Below are positions 51,641-61,727 of a DNA stretch of 64,000 nt, piece after piece. Positions within the stretch are counted from its first letter, which is position 1. Every line of letters starts with the position of its first letter. Both the position numbers and the translations under genes were made by a program. Below the pieces are notes generated by a model. That model was not told the origin of the DNA, did not search any database, and saw only the letters and a list, made by a program, of their open reading frames with translations. The stretch covers positions 806,001 through 870,000 of the forward strand of contig NW_024104295.1 in the NCBI RefSeq assembly GCF_003945595.2. The letters are read 5' to 3'. Source of the DNA: Pipra filicauda (lineage: Eukaryota; Chordata; Aves; Passeriformes; Pipridae).

Positions 51641-53900
51641 AAATTGTTTTATTTAATGCCTAAAAGGCGCCTCTTTTCAGACACCTGTTTTTGAAATGTT
51701 TGGTGCTGATGGCCAGAAGAAGTCTGGGTATTACAGTAAAATGGTTACAGGAAAAATCCTGCCTTGTTTCTAACGGAGTAACTCCAGAGCACATATAGAT
51801 TCTTCACATTCTTAATGCTTTTACCATATGAAAAATAATGTGCTTTTTGCAATTGATTCCAGTATTTCATTCGTTTTTCATCATCTCCTATCTCTGGAAC
51901 ATCCCGCTCCCTCTTAACAACATATTTTCCTAGATTTCATGGCAAAGGACAAGATCAGCTTTGTGTAGCCATAATCTCTTTTGAAGCAGAAAATTGTTTC
52001 CAGATTATTGAATGTGGGATGGAAAAAACATCATATTTATGAATTGGTAAAACAGATAGACTTCCAGTTGAGTTTAGTTATAGGAAGGTTTTGTGATGAT
52101 TATCAGGGAAAAAAAAGTTTTCATTATTAAGTGTCAAAAATACTGTATAAAAGTTTGTTAGAATATATTTATCCCTGGGTTTTAGTACTTGTTTTCATTC
52201 CAAAAGTTACTGTAGCCTGAACCAGTTTCTTATTTTAAAACTTGTAATAGTGGAAAATCTGTAACGTATTTCTTGGTTTGAAATTAATTAGGTCAGATTC
52301 ACTAGTCTTTTCATCACCATTCAAAATACCTTTCAGCATGCAGACAGAAAAGTAAGATGCACACACTGTATTAAATCGCAATAAGAACACGTCTGTTGGC
52401 TGGGGACTGACTGACCACTTTCTTCCCTGCTTTTGTCTGTTAGCATCTCATTACTTGTTTTGCTGTCCTGTTTTCTCAACTTCTGGGTGTCTCAGAGTCT
52501 CTCCTGGCTATGCTATCTGCATGCTATCCCAGCAAACCTCATTCATTCTCTGAATGTGAATGAAATAATTAGCCTGGTTAATCCATCTAGCTGCAATGAA
52601 GGCTGGCTACTCACTTTGTGTCGTGTCAGCTTGCTTTGCCTGATATTGGTATGTGCATTTGAGTTTGTATGACCCTTATTGATTGGCATTGTTGCTTTGG
52701 CCACCAAACAGCAACTGAAGCTGAGGGTGGCTAGACTTTTGCTGCTCCCACATGTCCAGGATGCCGCAGTGTCGATGGATGGGCCCTACAGCAGGCTGAG
52801 TCTGTATCTGAGTGTGTCTGTCCCATCCTCTTTCATCAGTCACTGCTGCTTAGTCACTTGCTTTTTGACAAATTTTGTTCCAAGTCACCTTCCAAAATCA
52901 CAGCTCACTGTTAGCATTTGCTTTTGTGTGTCTCCCCAGACACTTTAACTGCTGGCACATAGGGATACCTTTTCAGAAAGTCCCATACTGATGTGTGTCT
53001 GTGTTGAGGTGTGTCATTGACATACTGGCACATGTAAGTAGGCAGCTGTGTGAGCAAAAGGCCGTTTTGGAGCCCACTGAGGAAATCCCCTGGTACCCGA
53101 CTAATATATGCATTTGTATGCAAACAGATAAACACAGAAATGTTAGCCTTCCAATCCAAAAAATGTCATGGTTGCTGTTGTTTAGTAATCTTTGGTCCCT
53201 GTAGAAAAGACTGAACATACCTATTGTAGTTCCTCTTTGTCTCTTTTCTTCTGCTTTTCAGGAATTTCTCAGGATATGTGCATGAAAGCAAATCTGTTTT
53301 ATTATATTATTGCTGTACAGTCTTCATTTGGTGTCCTGTGCCTCTCTGTCACATTTCTGTCCTTTCCAGGGCAGACAGTTGTGATGTCAGGTGCAAAGGA
53401 TTTGGGCTGGAAAGTAGTCAGCTTGGGCAGATTAAGTGCTTCACAGACAAAAATCCTGGGTTTGGGGAAAGTAAAAATAGTATCAAGAAGTGTAAAGTCT
53501 TTAATCCTGAAACCTTATGTACAGGCAAAATTATTGGATCAGTGTAGGTAAAAGAGAAAATACATGTAGTGCTGAAAAAGAAGTTTTTCACTAGTTCCAA
53601 GAGGCATTAGATTGTTTTAGTTGCCTGCCTTGTGAGATCATTACAAGTTTATTGTCCTGGTGGTGGTTTGTTTTGTTCGTTTTAACTAAGCAGATGTCTT
53701 TTTATTGTCTGTTACCATGCAAAAGCTTTCCAAGCCAAGATACGGTAAGTGGCTGCTATAAGGTGTATGCAAACTGGTACCCATGGGCCTTTGCACAAAC
53801 TCTGTAGTGTCTTTCCAATCTTGTGGTAATCATTCACCTAGAAAAACAAGTCTGAAAGCGAATATATCTGGCTTTAACAAACGGTTCTCTTGTCTTACAG

Positions 53901-54005
53901 AGAGAGGATACAAGCCATGGAGAAACAGATTGCCAGTTTAACTGGTCTTGTTCAGTCTGCGCTTTTTAAAGGGCCAAATACAAGTAATAGCAAAGATGCT
54001 TCTAG
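53901..54005 (+). CDS. KIAA1217: KIAA1217 internal exon 5 of 7, first coiled-coil helix
   Basis: A 105-bp exon. It completes the arginine of the KETR sequence and encodes ERIQAMEKQIASLTGLVQSA, then LFKGPNTSNSKDAS. The first part has hydrophobic residues at heptad spacing (I, M, I, L, L, V), matching the start of the central coiled coil in KIAA1217/SRCIN1 proteins; the end is polar and linker-like. The acceptor is CAG at 53898-53900 and the donor GTAAAA at 54006. It enters and leaves in phase 2, so it could be skipped without a frameshift (105 is a multiple of 3). The match to the mammalian exon is close, from memory. Confidence 0.95.
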
Positions 54006-54424
54006 GTAAAAACAGAATTCATCTGTAATGATTTTAGTAATCAATCAACAAAAATAATATTTGAATGTAATAGTAAAAAAAAAAACCTGATTGCTCAATC
54101 ATTTTTAAATATCTTTATCATCTCCATGAGAATGCTAGGCAGAGAGGAAGAATATGACAAATTATAGATGGAGATTAACTGCATTACTCTTCTTTGTGTT
54201 AAAAAGAATTAATGTAGCTACATCTCTATGCTTTCTACTGCTTGTACTCCATTCCTTGCTTAACTTGTATAAAGAGGTGATTTAAAAAAAAACAAACAAC
54301 TGACTGGTGATATAAATTAAAAATATGTATGCTAGACAAGGCCATTTAATTTGCTGAATATAAACTTCAGTATAGTTTCAATGTTAGTAAGCTAAAATTA
54401 TTATTCATCTTTTTATTACTTTAG
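54006..54424 (+). other. KIAA1217 intron E (419 bp, phase 2)
   Basis: GTAAAA to TTACTTTAG. AT-rich with two A runs near 54075 and 54280; nothing else seen. Confidence 0.88.
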
Positions 54425-54477
54425 TGAGAAGATGATGTTGAAAATTGTGTCCAGCAAGAGCAGCGTTGACACTGCAG
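54425..54477 (+). CDS. KIAA1217: KIAA1217 internal exon 6 of 7, 53-bp small exon
   Basis: Joins in frame as S-EKMMLKIVSSKSSVDTA-G. The acceptor AG is at 54423-54424 after a T-rich stretch, and the donor GTAAGA is at 54478. It enters in phase 2 and leaves in phase 1, which fits both neighbours exactly. The leading SEKMM is family-like; the rest is a polar linker that seems poorly conserved with mammals (from memory). Skipping it would shift the frame. Only 419 bp of intron separates it from the previous exon, against several kilobases elsewhere, so the two exons form a pair. Confidence 0.88.
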
Positions 54478-57135
54478 GTAAGATAATTCACTTTTATTTT
54501 ACAAATTATTCAGGTATATGAATAGCTCTAACATTACAACCATCACAGCTTATGGAAATGTCAAATTTATTTAAATTCCTGTAGCTGTACTGTCAAAACT
54601 GAAGTTTAAGTTCAGGATATGGGAGTCGATCACATCTTTAAGAGAGGAATTTCTGACAGGTTGAGATGGTATTTGGAATGAGTTTTACACCTGTGCTGAA
54701 TGGTTTAAATGAGATGCAGAGCCTCTGCATATGGTGATTTTTCCAGTGACTCATCCCATCTATAGTATATATATCTGTCATTAATCTCAGATGAATCCAG
54801 ACTGTGGTAGGAGACTAAATATTTCATTCTTTTTCTGGTCACCTGAACTTTTCTCTAGAGTCCTTCTGTCAGTAGGATGCTATAGATGTAATGGCACCAG
54901 GAAATTTAGTAGTCAGCAAGACATCACTTTTCCTAATTAAGCCCTATTGATCTGTTACTAATTATTAGAATTCACCTAAACTGTTCTGAGTTACCGATTG
55001 TGAAGCCAGTAAAAGCTGGTCTTATTTTAGCTTCCCACTTGGAGAGCTGTTAAGTGTTTAAAAGATGGAGTTAAGGCTGTTGTGAAAGAATATCTCCATG
55101 TGATTGAAGCTCTTTGTCTATGGGCTGTTGCTGGAGAGGTCTGCAGGGTGTTGGTGTGTTTATATGCCTCCTCTTCGCCCTTTGTCATTCACTGAATGCA
55201 AATAAAGGCAGTTTTCTACTTCCTGGTAGTGCTGTTCCCACAGGGAGGTCTGTGCTCTGGCAGGTAGTAAACCACACACATTTATTAGCAACCTATTATG
55301 CTCCTAACTAGCCTTTCTGTTGGAGCTGTTAGTTCACGTTCAGGGATTCCTGTTTATCTGGAATTGCATTATGTCCTCCTAACCGACAGAAATCAAACTA
55401 GACCTGGAAACTATCAAGCACATGCAAGAAAGAAAGTGCTAAAATCCTGGTACCGAAGCTTTGCTCCCAAAGCACTCTCTGGTCCGGTTCCAACTCTTCC
55501 CTTCCTGCTGGCCTCTGGATAGGGAGAACAATACTTAAGGCTTTGAAGAAATAAGATATAATTTCTCACTTTCAGACAATTTACTGAACAGTCTGTAATT
55601 TTTCAAAACAGCTGCAAAATGCTCCTAGACTTTCCCCTATTGCAGTGTCATTATAGGCTGAGAAGTTATGGTATTTCCCACTTGCACAGGCCTTGTCTCA
55701 TATAAAGCACCTATGAAACCATCACAACCTGCACACACATTACCTTATGTTCCTCTTTGTAGTGCATCGCTGTTCAGCCTTTCCGCTTTCCCTGTGTTGG
55801 TACTAATCCAGACAAGTACTTTGCAGGGGTGTTGAGTTGGAGGTCCTGATCTAAGCTTTGAGTGGGAGTTTGGACCAGAAGGTGGGTATCCCTCTGGAAG
55901 TCCTCCCCAGCCCACCAGAATAGCTTGGTTCCTCTGACCAGCAGCCATTTCCTGCCACTGTCATTCCCAAATACTCCTCACTCATATCTTATCATATGAC
56001 TGAACACATGTCCCTGAAATGGCAAAATTACATCTAACACCTGCATATCTAAGCATGGGAGGAAGGTGGAGGATGGGCAGTGTAATTTACTGTCAAAAGA
56101 CCAGATCAGCATTTGTCACTTACTGACAGAAACATTGACTTTGTCGTATGGCTGTACCCATATCCAGCATGTGAGTAAGGATTCCAGCATTCAGACTGTG
56201 CCTTTCTCATCACTTCGGAGATGGGGATAGGGCAGTGGGACCAGCCGTGCAGCCAGAAGTCAGCAGGGATCCCGATCAGTGCTAGAAAGTAGCTATACAG
56301 TAACTGCATCCCTGAGTCCTGTCCTTCCAGCATGGCTCAGCCACAAAATTAAATTGTAGGAGGTAAGGGAAACAAGGTGTGATGACCCCAATACACTACA
56401 GTATTGTAACCCATAACAGCTGTTATTGAAAACTGGTGTATAATAGAATAGTCTTGTATAATGGAATATTTTGCCTTTGCACCTGCTTTTGAAATTGCGC
56501 ATAACACAGCCTAATAATCAGTGCAGTCCCTCCTTACTTGAAAATTAGGATATCTGCCAGAATATGCTGCAGAATGTTTCTCCTTTTTGTAAATATGCTT
56601 GGGTTTAAATGTGCCAGCAGCATCTAGAAACACTTCTGCTGACCGCTGTTTTGTTCTTCAATTCAACCCTATCTTTATTAAGTATAGTCATTTAGCAGTT
56701 GACTCTCTTACTTTACAATTCCACTTGACAGCTGTGCACTGAGATACCAATTCTAGCAATTTCAAAGTCTGTTTGGAAGAAAAAGTGGTATAAAATGTTG
56801 ATTGAGCAGTCCTTTCTAGAGCACTGGTAAGCAAAAACATGAATTGCTTCCCATCCTAAACAATAAAACATCTGTGCAAGATAATATTGGCTTATCAGTG
56901 TTGAACCAACGTTGTATCTTGTAGTATGTGTTCCAGTGATAGGAGACTTTCATGCAAAAAATAGCGAACCCGTTCCCTTGAGATGGGAAAGAACCCAAAA
57001 TTTCTAAACTCTAGATAACTGTATATAGCAAGATTGTGAACACTCTGTTTGGTACGTAATATAAACCAAATTGTTGTATTTAACATGCTTTTGCTTTGCC
57101 AGTCTGTAGCAGCCTCAAATATTAAGAACCCTTGG

Positions 57136-57148
57136 AAAAAAAAAAAAA
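57136..57148. repeat. Poly-A run
   Basis: Thirteen consecutive A; no retroposon body recognised upstream. Confidence 0.9.
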
Positions 57149-57959
57149 GCTTTTTCGCTGGGGAAAATGAGACTGTAATGACAATGCTTGTCTGCATTTC
57201 TTAAGTTTTATTGCTTTAGGCTCGGTTCTTTCATGGTGGGGTAGGGTTCAAAGAACAGCAACCCTCCACAGGCTGGTTATGTCTCTTCTACTAATGTTAG
57301 GAGAAATCCCATGACTGAATCCTTATAAAGATCTTCAGTTTATTGAACGCAAATGCCATCAAGGAACTCTTCACTTAGGAACAGCATGTGATTCTAAAAC
57401 CAAACCATACTAGGAAGAGTCTCCCTGAGATTGCTAACAAATACCCTGAGAAATGCTCACATACTCTTTTCTGTCATATTTCTGTTCATCAAGTGGAGAT
57501 TGATTGATAGACTAAATCCTGGATTCATTGATTGAATTGAGATCAGTGGTGTCATGGATTACTGAAAAAAGCAGTAGTTTTTTGCTAGTGGCTGCCTTGT
57601 TGGAAGAGGCAGGAAGACATTTTAGTATTTCCTGAAAAGGTAGCAGGGAGTGTGACTTTCTGTACTAACACCACAATACAAACCAAGAGAAAGATGGCAG
57701 CAGGGAGAAGAATTACAAACATAGGGCTCACATTTGATTCCTCACTCTTTGTGAACTGTCTTGTCATCTGTGTATGTCTATGTGCCTTTTTCGCATGACT
57801 GACTCCTGTTGTGATGACCTGTGAATTAAAACATTTTCTATATCTGCTTGCTCTCCTCCGATTCAAAGATAGATCATGCTAATCTTTGAACTCTGTCAGC
57901 ATTTGCAGGTCAAACATGATTCTGAATTCATTCTGAATCAATGAGGAGAAGTTGCACAG

Positions 57960-58010
57960 TTATATATATATTTTATACACACACACACATATATATATTA
58001 TATTTTATTC
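57960..58010. repeat. Compound (TA)n/(AC)n/(AT)n microsatellite
   Basis: TATATATATA, then TTTTAT, ACACACACACAC and ATATATATAT in succession. Confidence 0.93.
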
Positions 58011-59155
58011 TTTTAAGGATGTTTAAGTATCTAGAAACTCACTTCTCCCTAAATGATGCTTGAAAATGTTGTGGCTCTTTAATAAGAAGATGAGTAATTT
58101 GTTAGGAAACATTGCTGGGTGTCTTCTGATGGCCTTTTCTCCCAGCCTGCTTAAAAATAAAATCTTAGCATTTTAGAAAAAAAAAATAAATCTGGAAAAT
58201 GGAAGGAGAGGAGTGTCTTTGCAACCATAGCAAAGGTCAAGTGTCAGGGAGTAGAAGTTGTGTTCCTTACCTTCCTGAACAAACAGCAAATCTTTCTCTT
58301 TCCTGCACATCAGTTCTCTTTGTACTCTGAAAATGGCAGCTTACTTCATTAGCCTTTGTAAAAAAGGTTAAGATTTGTTTTTGTCCAGAGTACCGGGGAA
58401 TTATGGAGGGGGTTTGCATTCAGGTCCCTTTACCTAGCTCCAGCAAGGGTTTATGTAAAAACCGCACAGCTAATGCTGTTCCTTTCCCGTTGATCTGTCT
58501 GGCCACACATCTAATCGCAAAGCTACAGCCTGGGATTATTTCCAAAAGTGAGCTACAGTCCCTAGATAAAGCAGCCCCTCGTTCAACTGCACTTTTATTC
58601 AGTTGTGATGAAAATATGTATGTCTGAGAAATCAGCTGCTGATCGTTACTGCTCACTCGGTGTCTCCTTGTGTTTCACACCCCCGGGCATCCCACCTCAT
58701 GTTTGACAGGCTCTGAGCACACTCTGCAGCAGGGGCGCTGTGGCAGCTGAGAGTACCCAGTGGTGAGAAGAGGTGGCTGAGGCAGCTGTGGAGGAGGAGA
58801 GCTGCTTTGTAGAGAGTCAGAGACATTTATTGCTTACAGAAGCAGATTACAGTCCATCTACACTAAAAGGAAAGCAGGCAACCCCTTCCTGAGAAAATAT
58901 GTGAATTGACTGGGTTCCAGCATGGGGGGAAAGACTGGCGGGGACTGATTCATGCCTTGGCTGCATCATCACAGGGTCGGGGGCTGAGGATTTGGAGCTT
59001 TTGCTTGAGGCAAAGAACAGCAGAAAGGTAGATGTGCTTTCAAAAATAGTCCAGATTTGTGGCTAGGGATCAGAACTCTTGGAGGCTTATCCACATTTTT
59101 CAGACTCTCTGGTGGTTTCTGTCTGTAAAGTTTATGAACTAAATACAATTTTCTT

Positions 59156-59171
59156 AAAAAAAAAAAAAAAA
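59156..59171. repeat. Poly-A run
   Basis: Sixteen consecutive A followed by GAAAAAATA; no element recognised upstream. Confidence 0.9.
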
Positions 59172-60108
59172 GAAAAAATAGTGCACGTGGGAGAGAAATA
59201 GATGCTTGACTGTAGGAAAAACTGCAGTGTACATGTAGACAGATAAGTATTAGCATATATTAGACTGAAGCATGGAGTGGGTATATAATGGCAGTGAACA
59301 AGGACTGTTTATTTCTTGAGTGTTGCTTTCTGTTAAGCAGCTCTTTGAAAGTCAAGAGAGCATTGAATCATACTGGAGTATAGCAAAAATGTGCAGCAGC
59401 TTGCTCAGCAGTGTAGTGAAAAGTGCTGTTGTTGAAGCACTAAGCAGATTTAGCTGGACCATTAGAGAAGGTATAGCCTTACAACATCCTGCACCAGGCT
59501 AGAACAGCTTTTTGTCTGAGCATGTCTCCAGAAGCTGATGGCATAGCACACCACAGGTAGCACAGAGCCAGCCAGAGGAGCCTGTGCTTTCACTGGCAGG
59601 AGCTGCAAATGTAGGTAAAGCCAGAAACATGATTCTTAAAAAACTTCTAGCCTATTTTTAAATAAATATAGTCTGGTGTAATTTCCATCCTTTAAGAATG
59701 CTTCCCTCAGATGAATTTTGCAAAGGCTGTGTTTGAGGTATCCACTGCTGTTGGCCAAGGGATAACAGTGTGTTCTACTGAGCTCTACTCACTCGGGCAC
59801 ATTTGGAGACTTTAATGGTTGAAAAGACTACTAGGGATGAGAACATGGGATAGAACTTCCCACTCTTGTATTCATACTCATTTCGATCAGAAGATGTGTC
59901 ATGCACTTTAGTGTACTGAAAATTTGCCTTTAACAGGCAAAGAAAAGCTCACAACACTAGTTTTTGTTTGATTTTATTGAACTTGATAGAATGTATTATT
60001 TTGGGAACAAACGATGACCAAAATCCCTGTGAAGATCCATTGATGAGCTGTTTTCTGTTTCCTTCAATTTTTTGTTTTATTCGTAGAGAAGGAAGAAATT
60101 GAAGTAGG

Positions 60109-60606
60109 GAATGACCTAATAATAGAGTGGAATAGTGGAATTATTTAGGTTAGAAAAGACCTTTCAGATCACCAAGTCCAACCATTAACCTAACACTGCC
60201 AAGTTCACTACTAAGCCAGGTCCCTAAGCACCACATCTACACATCTTTTAAGTACCTTCAGGAATGGTGACTCAACCACTTCCCTGGGCAGCCTCTTCCA
60301 ATGCTTGATAACCCTTTTGGTGAAGAGAGTTTTTCTAATATTAAATTTGAACCTCCCCTGGTGCAAGTTGAGGCCATTTCCTTTTGTCCTATCACTTGTT
60401 ACCTGGGAGAAGAGACCGACCCCAACCTCCTTTCAGGTAGCTATAGAGAGTGATAAGGACCTTGAACCTTCTTTTCTCCAGGCTGAACAACCCCAGCTCC
60501 CTCAGGCACTTCTCATAAGAATTGTGCTCCATACCCTTTACGAGCTTCATTGCCCTTCTCTGAATGTGCTCCAGCACCTCAATGTCCTTCTTGTGCTGGA
60601 CTTAAA
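60109..60606 (-). mobile_element. CR1 LINE 3' fragment
   Basis: The 3' end lies to the left: ATAGTGGAATTATTTAGGTT, then AGAAAAGACCTTTCAGATCA and CCAAGTCCAACCATTAACC. The minus strand reads CR1 ORF2 C-terminus with motifs [12 protein letters not shown] and [20 protein letters not shown] (60577-60392). It stops abruptly near 60606, so it is a 5'-truncated copy. Its wording differs from the 2620 copy, indicating another CR1 subfamily. Confidence 0.9.
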
Positions 60607-61566
60607 AAATGAAGTGTCCTACTGACAGTGTGCCATTTTGTCTGCTGGCAGTTGGGAGGGGAGTGGTGGGGAGGGACACATTAGAAAAAAAATTTGAAGA
60701 ATATGGGTGTGTAAGTGCAAATTGAGAGAGGAAGCTGTTACATGACTATTAGCTGATGAATTGGAATATGCTGGTATCTGTATACAAAGTTTCTTCCCAA
60801 GTACTTGAGACTGAAAAGAGCAAGCTTGATATTAATGCTGTTTAGAGGAAAAGCATACTTTAACAGAGAAAGTGTTGTGAGGACACTGATGGTTTTTTTC
60901 AGAGTGTGGCTCAGCTCACTTCCTTGTGTTATGCTGTACTCCTTTCTGACAAACTAAAAGGGAGTGGGTGGATGCAACACAGCTGGAGAGCCTCTGCCAC
61001 ACCTTCATTTTAATTCTCTGTTTTTATATGGCCACTGTTGGAGACACCTGCTAGAAATAATGCAGTTGTCCCTTAAGCAGTGAAGCAACATTTTCTATAG
61101 AAGCCTTTTCTCCACATTTGACAGCTCGACTGAATCTCTTTCCTGTGATGATTAAGCAACAAATATGCAGTTCAAGAGTCCTATAAATTTGCATCAGCTC
61201 GGTCTCAGATGTCTCCTGGGAGGCTAATCCCGAAGTGACTTGCAGCACCAATTTGATTTTCTGCTGTTTTGTGTAATCTGCAGTTGTATTTTATTATCCT
61301 ATCTCCACTATAGGTAGAAAGCAGTCTTGGGGTAATGCAATGCTCTGATACAACTGAAGTTCGAGCAGACATATGCTCTGATATTGTACAGACTTCCCTC
61401 AAAATATATTGGATAAGGAGATGCCAGCCCCCTGTCAGTACTGAGCATTGGCATCTGTCGTTTCCTTGTCCATCTGTGTGAAATATGTGTGGATTCAGTG
61501 GGCAGAGGAAGGATCATGTTTGCGTGTTCTCTGCACGAGCTCAGCCTGTACTGCTGCTTATTTCAG

Positions 61567-61727
61567 GTGTTTCTAACATGTCTGGGGGGAAGAATGCACT
61601 GGCAACTGTGGAGTCAGCTGTCGTCCATCACCCTGCTGGAGCCCTATCAATGCAAGTCAGCCTGCATGGTATGAAACGCAACGTGTCAGACCTGCGGCTG
61701 CAGCTGCATCAGATGAAGCAGCTACAG
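61567..61727 (+). CDS. KIAA1217: KIAA1217 internal exon 7 of 7, coiled-coil segment
   Basis: A 161-bp exon. It completes the split glycine and encodes VSNMSGGKNALATVESAVVH, a short Pro/Ala stretch, then MQVSLHGMKRNVSDLRLQLH and QMKQLQ. The second half has clear heptad spacing (V, L, M, V, L, L, L, M, L) and corresponds to the mammalian segment ending in the repeated Leu/Gln helix. The acceptor is TTTCAG ending at 61566 and the donor GTATGC at 61728. It ends in phase 0. In mammals the next exon continues the coiled coil; I find no such continuation before 64000. The linker residues differ from human (from memory) while the helix is conserved. Confidence 0.93.

Larger units (their letters stand above)
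46316..53900 (+). other. KIAA1217 intron D (7.6 kb, phase 2)
   Basis: Begins GTAAGG and ends TGTCTTACAG. It is mostly AT-rich unique-looking sequence. The exception is a sharp GC-rich block at 50540-51640 containing a minisatellite, listed separately. Nothing recognisable in 46316-50539 or 51640-53900. Confidence 0.85.
54478..61566 (+). other. KIAA1217 intron F (7.1 kb, phase 1)
   Basis: GTAAGA to GCTTATTTCAG. Contains an AT/AC microsatellite (57960-58010), poly-A runs (57136-57148, 59156-59171) and a minus-strand CR1 (60109-60606). The remainder (54478-57959, 58011-60108, 60607-61566) has no recognisable gene or repeat. Confidence 0.85.
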
